Of a stretch of 13,955 bases of DNA, positions 1 to 8,449 are shown piece after piece. Below the pieces are notes generated by a model that did no database searches, was not told the origin of the DNA, and worked only from the letters and a program-made list of their open reading frames with translations. The position numbers were made by a program, and so were the translations under genes. Origin of the DNA: Leptospira idonii (GTDB lineage Bacteria; Spirochaetota; Leptospiria; Leptospirales; Leptospiraceae); contig NZ_RQHW01000080.1 in assembly GCF_004770995.1 (NCBI RefSeq), positions 1 through 13,955 on the forward strand. The letters are read 5' to 3'. The first letter of the stretch is position 1, and every line of letters begins with the position of its first letter.

Positions 1-10
1 GATGTTTGGT

Positions 11-39
11 CCGAAGTTCGAGAGTAGCTCGAATTTCGG
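11..39. repeat. 12-bp-stem hairpin, unknown role
   Basis: An inverted repeat pairs CCGAAGTTCGAG (11-22) with CTCGAATTTCGG (28-39) around a five-base loop; all twelve positions pair if one G-T wobble is allowed. No T-run follows on either strand, so it is not a standard intrinsic terminator. It lies about 145 bases beyond the last operon gene and could be an mRNA-end structure, a small repeat element or part of a gene outside the window. The structure is seen directly; the function is unknown. Confidence 0.55.
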
Positions 40-158
40 GTTAGGCGTGTTCGTGCGGGGAGTTGTAAATAAGTGCCGGTAAGGGAGCTCTTATCACCTT
101 TTCCCCTCACTCCAAAAATCAATTTCTGCAAGCCTTCTGCATAGCGAACATTGCCTAG

Positions 159-180
159 AAAAAAATCACAACAGGGATTT
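159..180 (-). terminator. weak possible intrinsic terminator of the RND operon
   Basis: On the minus strand, five bases after the TAG stop of the last RND gene, AAATC and GATTT (176-180 and 163-167 on plus) can form a short stem around an eight-base loop, followed by seven T residues (165-159). The stem is short and AT-rich, so its stability is poor. Position and T-run favour a terminator; stem quality argues against it. Confidence 0.3.
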
Positions 181-184
181 AACC

Positions 185-3163
185 CTACCCTCTCCTCCTC
201 AACCGTTTCTTCCACTCCTCCACTATCGGAAGAAGTAAAATCTTTTCCCAAAGTTTCCTTCCCATAAGAATCATATCAAGCTCACCATATTTCTTTTCCC
301 ATTCTCTCTCCATCCTCAGCTTGATTCCTGTAATCAAGACTACAATCAATAAAGAGCTATATATATGAACAAAGCTGATAATAGAAACATCAGAAAGCAT
401 GAGGACAGGCACCATCAAAAAAGTAGGCAGAAAAAATAAGAACTGAGTTAAGTGATACTTGTGAAAAAGAAAGAGAGGACAAAGAGCAATCCCAACCAAC
501 AAACCTATCTGAAAAGGTAGATAGAAGGCTCCAAAAAAGAAAAACTGAATCAAAAAGACGGAGAAGAAAAAAACGGGAAAAATAACTGTGAAAAGTTTCC
601 AGGTTCGTCTTCCATTTCCAGTAACTGCAAAATAAGACAAACAAACGACGAATAAACTCATGGAAAATACGAGTTTTTGAAACACCCCTTCTTTCAGGAA
701 ATTTTCTTCCGCTCTTTCTCCCATTTCCACACGATAACCTTCCGGCAAGGAATAGCTCTTCATAAATTGAATCAGTTCATTCCGATTGGAACCTGGGCCT
801 GCATCCAACTTTACGGAAAAACTAAGACACCTAACTCTATTTTTATGATAAATTTTCTGAGGCACCATGTTTTCTTCCGTATCTACCAGTTCCGAGATAG
901 GAACAAACCGATCTTTTCTATTTTTGATTCTTATCTGACTCAAATGATCGGCCGAACTTCTGTATTCTTCCGCATATCGAACCCGAATATCCACTTCCTT
1001 TTCCCCATCCATATACTTCGTGGCAACGCCTCCCTGTATCGCCAAACGTAGATTATCTCCGAAATCGGGAAGTGCCATATCGGATAAAGCGAATTTATAA
1101 GGTCTATAATAAAGCTGCATTTCTTCCCTGGACGGTTTGTAACGAAGAACAGACTCACTCACTCCGTCCATTCCTTTTGCTTTTTCAGCTAATTGATTCG
1201 AATATTTTTCCAAATCAGAGATGTCATACCCTATCACATCAAAGCTCATTTCTTTAAAGAATTTAGAGTCATCATCGGAAGCGAAATAAAGAAAGCCGTC
1301 ATCTGTAGATCCGATTCCTGTTTTCAAAGTGGCTAAAAAGTCCCGATCCGGTAAATAGCCATCTTCTAATTGAATGAGAAGAAGAGAATGGGCCGGATCG
1401 ATTTTACTCACCACTTCTTTAATTCCAGGTATCTCCAATAACTTTTTTTCCGCAGCAAGAGTGATCTGACTTGTATGCGAAAAAGAAGTCCCGGAAGGAA
1501 ATTCAAGAAAAGCGACTGCATCCCTTTTGTCCGATTGAATGGTAAATTTAAAGTCCGACTTAAAAAAAGAATAAAGACCGATGATTGTTAAAAATAAAAT
1601 ACTAACAGGAAGTAAGTATTCATGACTCAGTATAGATTCCTCTGTCTTCTTCCTCCAATCCAAAGCTTTACCTATAATAAAATCGTACACCTTTGAATGA
1701 TACTTACGATTTGGAATATGCTCTTTCTTAACCCAAAGAAAGATTTTCCATCCACTTAAATTGATATAAAGAATTGAATAATAAACTGAATTTGCAACAA
1801 ACACAAAACAAACAGAAGCTGATATTTCTATAAAAAAACGAAATAACTCCTCTGAAACGATCAATATAGGAAGAGAAATACCAAGAAGAACAACCGGAAC
1901 CAAATAAAATAGATTATATTTTTTGATATAAAGTTCATTTCCTGAAAAATGAATTTTCCCCAACCAAAATATTACCCAGAAAATATTTCCCAAAATCATT
2001 CCATATAAAAAGGCAAGGCTCATTTCTAAACGGAACAGCCTTAAGATCAGCAGAAAGAAAAAATAAACAAGAGGGATGGCAAGGGAATAGAAAGGAATAA
2101 TTTTTCGAAAATTCTTGTTAGGATAAAAATAGACAGTGAAAAAAAACAACAGGATACAAGAAACTTTAAATATAGATTCCAATAAGTTAGAAAGAAAAAG
2201 AGATTCATCCTGACTGATTTGAATTTCCAAATTGTATTTTTGATTCGAAAACAAAGTTGATCTTGCTAATTTAGAAATCTTCAAAATGTCAGCAGAATGA
2301 TTATTATAAATAAAAATAGAAACTCTTTCTTCCGCATTCAATCTAGATCCTACATCGTCATCTCTAGGAGATAAGGAAACCTTCGCTACATCCTTCAAAT
2401 AAAGAACTCTTCCGAAAGCATCTACAGTCACAGGCATATTGCCAATATCAAAAGTATCAGAGAACTTACCTTTTACATAAACAGAATTTGCGTTTCGGAC
2501 AGAATGTATCTGTCCCAAGGATTGATTTACATTTATATCTTGGATTTTATTTACTATATCCCTGAGATTGAGTGAGTATGCTTCCAATTGTTTCGCATCA
2601 CAGGCGACAATGATCTCTCTGACTCTCCCTCCTGCCACGATCACTTGGCTGACGCCCTCTATGTTTTCCAACTCCGCTTTATATGTTTTTTCTATAATCT
2701 CGCGGAGTTCATCCTGACTCATCGACTGACTTGAAAAAGTAGCGACCATCAAAGGAGAGTTTGTCGGGTCATATCTAAAAATCATAGGTTTATGGACGTC
2801 TCTGGGAAATCCGGAAGAAATCAGATCTATTTTTTCCCTGAACTCCAACGACTTAATTTTTAGATCTGTGTTATGATTCATCTGAATATGAATCATAGTC
2901 TTCCCTGATTCCGAAATGGAACGGATTTCACTGACACCGCCAACAGTAGAGATAATCTTCTCTATAGGCGACGTGATCTCCTCTTCCATCTTAAATGCAT
3001 CTAAGCCTGCTGCATCCACACGAATGGCAATTCCAGGATAAATGTTCTTTTTAATTAAAGAATAACGAATGTCACCACGAACGAAAAATCCGAACATAGA
3101 AAGACCCAATGCTAACATTAGAAAAAGGATAGGGCGTTTTTTGATTTTATCCAGATTTATCAT
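185..3163 (-). CDS. divergent RND-family permease lacking the TM proton-relay residues (pseudo-RND)
   Basis: This 992-residue protein has RND architecture: TM1 (about 11-28), a periplasmic porter half (about 30-325), a TM2-TM6 block (about 331-467), TM7 (about 515-533), a second porter half (about 535-820) and TM8-TM12 (about 826-947). The porter halves align by eye with the neighbouring RND permease, for example the FRYDPTNSPLM stretch near 129 and VPISELV near 754. The membrane part differs strongly. The TM4 segment that carries Asp-Asp in AcrB reads GMILGNIFWVIFW (388-400), with no acid. The TM10 segment, with Lys in AcrB, reads GIALCPLFLF (891-900), with no charge. TM11 lacks the usual Arg/Lys-Pro entry. 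It follows the first RND gene by 12 bases and starts at ATG without a clear Shine-Dalgarno. I infer an inner-membrane partner that shapes the periplasmic part of a heterotrimer but does not itself move protons. Being a degrading paralogue is the alternative, though the frame is intact over its full length. Confidence 0.9.
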   Translation of the reverse strand: MINLDKIKKRPILFLMLALGLSMFGFFVRGDIRYSLIKKNIYPGIAIRVDAAGLDAFKMEEEITSPIEKIISTVGGVSEIRSISESGKTMIHIQMNHNTDLKIKSLEFREKIDLISSGFPRDVHKPMIFRYDPTNSPLMVATFSSQSMSQDELREIIEKTYKAELENIEGVSQVIVAGGRVREIIVACDAKQLEAYSLNLRDIVNKIQDINVNQSLGQIHSVRNANSVYVKGKFSDTFDIGNMPVTVDAFGRVLYLKDVAKVSLSPRDDDVGSRLNAEERVSIFIYNNHSADILKISKLARSTLFSNQKYNLEIQISQDESLFLSNLLESIFKVSCILLFFFTVYFYPNKNFRKIIPFYSLAIPLVYFFFLLILRLFRLEMSLAFLYGMILGNIFWVIFWLGKIHFSGNELYIKKYNLFYLVPVVLLGISLPILIVSEELFRFFIEISASVCFVFVANSVYYSILYINLSGWKIFLWVKKEHIPNRKYHSKVYDFIIGKALDWRKKTEESILSHEYLLPVSILFLTIIGLYSFFKSDFKFTIQSDKRDAVAFLEFPSGTSFSHTSQITLAAEKKLLEIPGIKEVVSKIDPAHSLLLIQLEDGYLPDRDFLATLKTGIGSTDDGFLYFASDDDSKFFKEMSFDVIGYDISDLEKYSNQLAEKAKGMDGVSESVLRYKPSREEMQLYYRPYKFALSDMALPDFGDNLRLAIQGGVATKYMDGEKEVDIRVRYAEEYRSSADHLSQIRIKNRKDRFVPISELVDTEENMVPQKIYHKNRVRCLSFSVKLDAGPGSNRNELIQFMKSYSLPEGYRVEMGERAEENFLKEGVFQKLVFSMSLFVVCLSYFAVTGNGRRTWKLFTVIFPVFFFSVFLIQFFFFGAFYLPFQIGLLVGIALCPLFLFHKYHLTQFLFFLPTFLMVPVLMLSDVSIISFVHIYSSLLIVVLITGIKLRMEREWEKKYGELDMILMGRKLWEKILLLPIVEEWKKRLRRRG

Positions 3164-3175
3164 TCGATCAAAACT

Positions 3176-6100
3176 TTATGAATGTTTTCTGAATTTATAA
3201 AATACTAAAGGAATAATTAATAAGGACAGTAAGGTAGATGTCAAAAGCCCGCTTACCACCACTACTCCTAAAGGTGCCTGAAACTCGGAGCCTTTACCCA
3301 ATTCAAGAACAACTGGCATCATTCCCAAAATTGTAGTTGTGTTGTTCATCATCACAGGCTTAAATACGGCTTCAGAGCTTTTCATTACTGACAACAAAGA
3401 GTCTCCCGTCTCCTCCAAAAACAACTGATAGTATTCATAATAAAGGGAAGCATTATCGACCACCACCCCCATAAGCAAAATGAAGCCCATAAACGAACTT
3501 ATATTTAACGACTTTCCTGAAATAAAGAGAGCGGGAAATGTTCCTATAAAAATCAGTGGAATGGAAAAAATCATAAGAAATGAAGAGGAGTATGATTCGA
3601 ACTGAGCAGAAAGAAGCATATATATCAAAAGCAGTGCCAGTGAAAAAGAAAGAAGAACTTCCTGCCAAGATTTAGCTAGATTCTCCTCTTCCCCAGACAC
3701 TTGAATTTTAAAACCTTGAGGAAGCTTCACATCGCCTAAAACGGATTTAATATCCGAGGCAGCATTAGAAAACCTCGGATCTACGGTAATGGCTACGGTG
3801 TTGACTCTAAAATTTCCGATACGCATTACTGATGTTAAATTTTTTTCTTCTCTCAACTGAACAAATTGTTCCAGACTTATATTCTCTCCGAAAGGAGTTC
3901 TGATTTTCAGCCTCTTCACTTTCTCCAAGGAATCAGCATATTTTTTATCCATACCGATGCGAATGGAAGTATCCATACCGCTGATCTTCATGGAAGAAGA
4001 AACCATACCTTTTAGAGCGATTTTGACGAAATTAGAAACATTAGCATTCGTTAAACCGAATTTTGCCATTTTTACTTGATCGAAGTCGATATGGTATTCT
4101 GAGTTTTTTTCCTCCATCCCGGTTCTTACATCTAAGACATCCATTCTACTGAGTAGCTTTCGTTTGATATTCAAGCCGATGTCCTGGAGAGAATCCAAAT
4201 CACTTCCTACAATCAGATATTCTATAGATCCCTGTTTTTGCTCTAAAATGGCCCCTAAAACATTATCCCTAGTATCGAAGCTGAGTTCGGTTCCTTCCGC
4301 AATTTGAATTTTCTTTCTCAATTCTTGAATCACTTCGGAAGTTGAGGTACTCTCCTCTTCTTTTAAAATCACTTTAACAACCGCTTTACTAGGGAGTGTG
4401 ACCGCCTTAGGATTGATTTTTAAATTTTCTTCTTCCCCGCCGATATTTACGATCACGGATTGAATGCGTTTATCCTTCAAAAGCTCTTCTTCCAAAAAAG
4501 ACATATAATCGGACATTGTGTCCAAATCGGTTCCTTTTGGCAGAGAAACGTTTATATTGAATTCCCCAGTATCTACTTTAGGCAAAAATTCCTTTTGGAT
4601 CATTGGGATTAAGGAGAAACTAAAAACAAAAAGAGACAAGACTAGAAACAGATATTGTTTCGGCCTCTCTATCAAATGCAAAAGAAGATCATGGTAACGA
4701 CCGATTAATTTTTTCTCATTATAAAGTGAAAAACGTTCAAAACCTTCCTTGGAAATATCTCTCAATCGATACAAAACGGATGCCGCCAACGGAATGAAAG
4801 TAATCGCTACGATCAAACTCATAAGCAATGTGATTACGATTGCAATCGCCATTTCGGAAAAAACGATTCCTAGAGTGCTTTTCAAAAAGGCAATCGGCAA
4901 AAACACGATGACAGTAGTCGATGTTGCAGAGAAAATAGAACTAGTCACTTCTCCTGTTCCTTTTAGAACGGCATCTTCGATTTTTTTTCCCAATATCAGA
5001 TTACGTTCGATTGCGGAAAGCACAACATTACTGGAATCGAACAACATACCGATTCCTAAAGCAAGCCCGCCCAAACTCATCATATTAAAACTAATACCTA
5101 AAAATTTGAATATAAGGAAGCTCGGGAATAATGTGACAGGAATTGCAAGAAGAAGTAAACTAGGGCTTTGAAAATTCTTTAGGATAAGAAATAACGCAAT
5201 AAAGGCAAGGATTGAACCGATCAAAAGATTCATAAATAAATTCGAGATCGATTGCCTAATAAAGTCGGACTCATCATATACTATATTTAATGCAATGTCT
5301 TGTTTGAATTGATCCTCAATGCCGCTTAAAACCTTGGTCACCTCTTCGGAAACGGAAACGGTATTTTTTCCAGGCTCTTTGAAGATATATACTACAACAC
5401 ATTCTTTTCCGTTAAAACGAGTGAGTCCGTTTCTATTCTTATAACGTTCCTTTACCTGGCTGAAATCGGAAAGATAAACTGGGCCGCTTGCATCGTTAAA
5501 GCTAACAATGGTATTCTGAACGTCTCCTAGAGTATCGAATTCACCGATCGCTCTTACTAAAAGATCCTTTTTCCCGAAAGGAAGTTGTCCTGCCGGATAA
5601 TTTTTGTTATTTGTCGATAGCAGTAACTTTAAGTCCTGTGGAAGCACCCGATAAGCATTCATTCTTTCCGGATCTATCTCGACCAGAACTTCCTTCTGAA
5701 AACCACCGCTGAGTTGTACGGCTGCAACACCATCGATTCGATCCAAATAGACTTTAATATTATCTTCTATATATTGCCTAAGTTTTCTATCATCAGATAA
5801 GCCTTGGGAAAAAAACACCACTTCCATAAAGGCGGATTGGTTCGGGTCAAACCGAGAGATTAAAGGTTTACTAGCATCCTGAGGAAGAAAGTCCCGGATC
5901 AAATCCAGTTTCTCACGAACCTCAAGCAATGCATAATGCATATCCGTCCCGTTTTTAAATCGGAGATGAACAAAAGAATAACCTTCTATAGATTCGGATT
6001 CAACCTTCTCCACACCAGGAATCGTTCCTACGATTTCAGAAATAGGTTTAGTGATCAAATTTTCGATTTCGGTCGGAGCGGAGTTCGCATAAGTAGTGAT

Positions 6101-6244
6101 GATGGAGAGTTTAGGTAGTTCGATATTGGGGAGTAAGGCGATAGGAATATCTCTTATAGAAAGAAGACCGAACAAAACAAGGCCAGAATAGACCATTGTT
6201 GCGGCAATCTTTCTGTGAAGGATTCTCTTTAAGACAAAGAGCAT
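3176..6244 (-). CDS. RND-family efflux permease (AcrB-like, inner membrane)
   Basis: This 1022-residue protein is the normal length for a hydrophobe/amphiphile RND pump. It has TM1 (about 13-30), a first porter half, TM2-TM6 (about 335-495), TM7 (about 530-548), a second porter half, and TM8-TM12 (about 863-1017). Family hallmarks are LLPNIELPKL near 37-46, SAPTEIE (55-61), FDPNQSAFMEV near 132-142, the TM4 stretch GMLFDSSNVVL (399-409) and MMNNTTTILGMMP (965-977) in TM11. AcrB has Asp-Asp in TM4 and Lys in TM10. Here TM4 has D403-S404, and the TM10 site reads VVVDNASL with D930, so the relay is D/S plus D rather than D/D plus K. K962 precedes Pro at the start of TM11, near the AcrB Arg. The ATG overlaps the adaptor stop by one base (TAATG), indicating translational coupling. 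It probably pumps an unidentified substrate with proton-motive force; the drug, metal or lipid class cannot be assigned. Confidence 0.95.
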   Translation of the reverse strand: MLFVLKRILHRKIAATMVYSGLVLFGLLSIRDIPIALLPNIELPKLSIITTYANSAPTEIENLITKPISEIVGTIPGVEKVESESIEGYSFVHLRFKNGTDMHYALLEVREKLDLIRDFLPQDASKPLISRFDPNQSAFMEVVFFSQGLSDDRKLRQYIEDNIKVYLDRIDGVAAVQLSGGFQKEVLVEIDPERMNAYRVLPQDLKLLLSTNNKNYPAGQLPFGKKDLLVRAIGEFDTLGDVQNTIVSFNDASGPVYLSDFSQVKERYKNRNGLTRFNGKECVVVYIFKEPGKNTVSVSEEVTKVLSGIEDQFKQDIALNIVYDESDFIRQSISNLFMNLLIGSILAFIALFLILKNFQSPSLLLLAIPVTLFPSFLIFKFLGISFNMMSLGGLALGIGMLFDSSNVVLSAIERNLILGKKIEDAVLKGTGEVTSSIFSATSTTVIVFLPIAFLKSTLGIVFSEMAIAIVITLLMSLIVAITFIPLAASVLYRLRDISKEGFERFSLYNEKKLIGRYHDLLLHLIERPKQYLFLVLSLFVFSFSLIPMIQKEFLPKVDTGEFNINVSLPKGTDLDTMSDYMSFLEEELLKDKRIQSVIVNIGGEEENLKINPKAVTLPSKAVVKVILKEEESTSTSEVIQELRKKIQIAEGTELSFDTRDNVLGAILEQKQGSIEYLIVGSDLDSLQDIGLNIKRKLLSRMDVLDVRTGMEEKNSEYHIDFDQVKMAKFGLTNANVSNFVKIALKGMVSSSMKISGMDTSIRIGMDKKYADSLEKVKRLKIRTPFGENISLEQFVQLREEKNLTSVMRIGNFRVNTVAITVDPRFSNAASDIKSVLGDVKLPQGFKIQVSGEEENLAKSWQEVLLSFSLALLLIYMLLSAQFESYSSSFLMIFSIPLIFIGTFPALFISGKSLNISSFMGFILLMGVVVDNASLYYEYYQLFLEETGDSLLSVMKSSEAVFKPVMMNNTTTILGMMPVVLELGKGSEFQAPLGVVVVSGLLTSTLLSLLIIPLVFYKFRKHS

Positions 6245-7758
6245 TATTTTGAGCTAAAATTAGGAAATACTAAAATTCCGTCATGAAGCCTGTTGATGGG
6301 ACTTAAAGCGATGGTATCCCCTTCCTCAAGCCCGTTAATTACCTCAACCCTTTCCTCTTTTTTAGATCCTAGGGACACTTTCGTTTTATAGGCACGTTTC
6401 TCTCTGATGATAAAAACAAAGCCTTCTTCTTCACTGGAAGTCACCAAAGCATTGATCGGAATCAGAATAGACTCTGTTTCCTTTCCGATAATCACATCGG
6501 ATCTCACGAACATACCTGGCCGCAACTCGGAAGATTGATTGGTAAGTTCAATTTTCACATCAGCAGTATGCGTTTTTTGGTCGATCATGGGGCTTATCTT
6601 TTTTACAATTCCTCGAAAGGTTTTGTTCGGCAATACATCTGCTTTGACATCCGCTTTCAAACCTTCCTTCATCTTAGAAAGGTCTCCTTCATTCACGGAG
6701 AAAGCGACATACACTGAGTTTACGGAAATGACGGTGAGAATAGGCAAAGCTCCCCCGCTTCCCGCATTGATGAGTTCTCCTGAAGTTCTATTGACTTTCG
6801 CAATCACTCCATCCATAGGAGAATTTAAAACCGATTCCTTAATCAGCATTTCTGTTGTTTGCAGATTCACTTCACTCGATTTGAGATTCTTTAAAGCAAC
6901 TTCCAGTTCCGATTTTTCGATCTTAGTATTGATGGTTTTTAGAACTTCAATTTTTTCCTTTTTATCTGAAGGAATAGAATAACCGGAAGCAACGATATCT
7001 TCATCTCGAATCCCGACAAGAATCATTTCTAAATCTCTTTTTGCATTACTAACATTGATTTCGCGAGAGTTCAGCTCTAAACGTAGATTTTCCATCTCTT
7101 CGTCCGTAATCGCTTTACTTTCATGAAGGATTTCTTTTTTTCTTAGGATCTCGGAAAAACGCTCCCACTCCGCTTCCGCCTTATTATAAAGACTGATTCG
7201 TTTGTCAGCTTCACCTAACTTAATTTCAACGTTTCTCCGGGCAATCTCCAGCTTGTCTTTAGATAATTGATACAAAGCTTGAGAAGAACCCAAAGCGGCT
7301 CTTTGCTTTGCTAAGTCTAATTCAAAAGTCATACTGTCTAGTTTTGCAAGCTTTTGGCCTTTTGTGACTCGATCCCCTTCCTTTACGAATAAAGTTTCCA
7401 ATCTACCGCTAACCTTAGAGTATATCTCCACTTTTTCCACAGGTTCCAATACGGCGGAATAGGACAGAACAGGAGTGTTCATTTCTTTATGGACTTTCAG
7501 AGCTTGTATAGAAAGAGCACCGTCTGTCGTTTCAGAATTGTTTTCATCCGATTTAGGCTCAGTGAAAGTTTCATAATAATGTGCAGCAGATAGATGTTTT
7601 GAATAAAACATTCTATTAAAAAAAGGCAGCTTGGCTCTCAAGTTTCCCCAAGTAAGATTGCTGTAGGCAAGAGATATCCCCAAATAGATGAGACCGCTGA
7701 TGACTACTTTGGAAAAAAAAGGAATTTTACCTAAGAAACCGAGTTTTTCTTTCAACAT
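6244..7758 (-). CDS. RND periplasmic adaptor (membrane fusion protein, HlyD/AcrA type)
   Basis: This 504-residue adaptor links the RND pump to the outer-membrane channel. Its N-terminus has a hydrophobic segment (about 16-32) and no lipobox, suggesting an uncleaved membrane anchor instead of the lipid anchor of AcrA. A polar linker (about 60-90) follows. The split lipoyl domain is clear: KVSGRLETLFVKEGDRVTKG (114-133) and SPMDGVIAKVNRTSGELI (313-330). Between them lies a coiled-coil hairpin of about 170 residues (145-312), broken near 255-268 by a short Gly/Ser/Pro stretch. The beta-barrel and membrane-proximal domains follow (about 345-500), with the family signatures ISPMIDQKTHT (388-398) and LRPGMFV (412-418). 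At 504 residues it is longer than the usual 370-400, mainly from the N-terminal linker and the long hairpin. The ATG at 7758 lies five bases after the preceding gene's stop; the Shine-Dalgarno is weak. Confidence 0.95.
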   Translation of the reverse strand: MLKEKLGFLGKIPFFSKVVISGLIYLGISLAYSNLTWGNLRAKLPFFNRMFYSKHLSAAHYYETFTEPKSDENNSETTDGALSIQALKVHKEMNTPVLSYSAVLEPVEKVEIYSKVSGRLETLFVKEGDRVTKGQKLAKLDSMTFELDLAKQRAALGSSQALYQLSKDKLEIARRNVEIKLGEADKRISLYNKAEAEWERFSEILRKKEILHESKAITDEEMENLRLELNSREINVSNAKRDLEMILVGIRDEDIVASGYSIPSDKKEKIEVLKTINTKIEKSELEVALKNLKSSEVNLQTTEMLIKESVLNSPMDGVIAKVNRTSGELINAGSGGALPILTVISVNSVYVAFSVNEGDLSKMKEGLKADVKADVLPNKTFRGIVKKISPMIDQKTHTADVKIELTNQSSELRPGMFVRSDVIIGKETESILIPINALVTSSEEEGFVFIIREKRAYKTKVSLGSKKEERVEVINGLEEGDTIALSPINRLHDGILVFPNFSSK

Positions 7759-7763
7759 ATTTC

Positions 7764-8438
7764 TTAACTAGTGATGATTCCCAATACCATATAAATAAAC
7801 AATAGCAAAGGAAAGAGCCAAGTAAGTGCCGCCCTTCTTTTATTCTGGGAAAAATAGGAGTAAGAAGCTCCCACAAAGATCTTTGAGGAAAGATAAAGTC
7901 CCAATCCAAAGAATATGATCCACAAAGCGATCAAAGAACTAAAAAGAACGATTCCTACAGGCTGACGGAAAGGAAAGATCGTATTTGCAATAAAGACAAA
8001 GAATAAAATAAAGATTAACAGAGAAGTTGCATGAAGGCAAATCCCCAAATGAGCTCGAAACTCTCTTTTATCCTCTTCAAAAAATTTAGCGAAAAAATAA
8101 CCCAATGCAGAAACAAAAAAAACGAATAAGATCAAAGCGGAAAAGATGTAAACGACATTGAACGGGTAAGAGTTCATAATATAGGTAAAATTGGAATGAC
8201 CTTTCATTTGGAAATCAGCAAGCATTGCCTCATTCATTCTGGAGTAATAAGGATAACCCACAAGAAAGGCAAGGAAATAAAAGATAACATAGGTTATAGA
8301 TACGTAACCGAAGAAAGAAGCACCTTTCCGAAGAATATCAACACTACTTTGTTCCGATCCATAGATGACAGTAAAATCTGGTTTAAAAAGATCTCTTATA
8401 AACCTTTTATGAAAATCTTTTGAAAATATTTGTAACAT
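7764..8438 (-). CDS. five-helix inner-membrane protein, possibly Yip1-like
   Basis: The protein has a cytoplasmic-type N-terminus of about 40 residues and five hydrophobic segments (about 44-64, 96-120, 135-155, 164-186 and 207-226, numbered from the GTG start). The helix layout and the polar turn FAKFFEEDKREF (119-130) between helices 2 and 3 recall the Yip1 family, but I see no decisive motif. Two starts are possible. GTG at 8447 abuts the previous stop. ATG at 8438 lies four bases after AGGTGAG (8449-8443), a good Shine-Dalgarno, and I prefer it (224 residues). It sits between the lipoprotein genes and the adaptor in one operon, so I infer a membrane partner of the accessory module. It has no transporter or enzyme motif that I recognise. 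Confidence 0.85.
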   Translation of the reverse strand: MLQIFSKDFHKRFIRDLFKPDFTVIYGSEQSSVDILRKGASFFGYVSITYVIFYFLAFLVGYPYYSRMNEAMLADFQMKGHSNFTYIMNSYPFNVVYIFSALILFVFFVSALGYFFAKFFEEDKREFRAHLGICLHATSLLIFILFFVFIANTIFPFRQPVGIVLFSSLIALWIIFFGLGLYLSSKIFVGASYSYFSQNKRRAALTWLFPLLLFIYMVLGIITS

Positions 8439-8442
8439 TGAA

Positions 8443-8449
8443 CTCACCT
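8443..8449 (-). promoter_or_regulatory. ribosome binding site that decides the start of the five-helix protein
   Basis: AGGTGAG on the minus strand lies four bases upstream of ATG at 8438. The same bases contain the alternative GTG start (8447-8445), so initiation at ATG and at GTG would exclude each other. The match to the anti-Shine-Dalgarno favours ATG. Confidence 0.5.

Noticed and set aside
40..46. GTTAGGC, which matches the integron attC core site GTTRRRY
   Set aside because: The motif is short and expected by chance many times in a window of this size. The sequence next to it folds on itself, and no partner RYYYAAC with attC geometry is visible, although the window start cuts off the left side.
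4749..5171. 140-codon plus-strand open frame inside the first RND gene
   Set aside because: It lies antisense to conserved RND membrane helices whose motifs are clear on the minus strand; it is a shadow frame.
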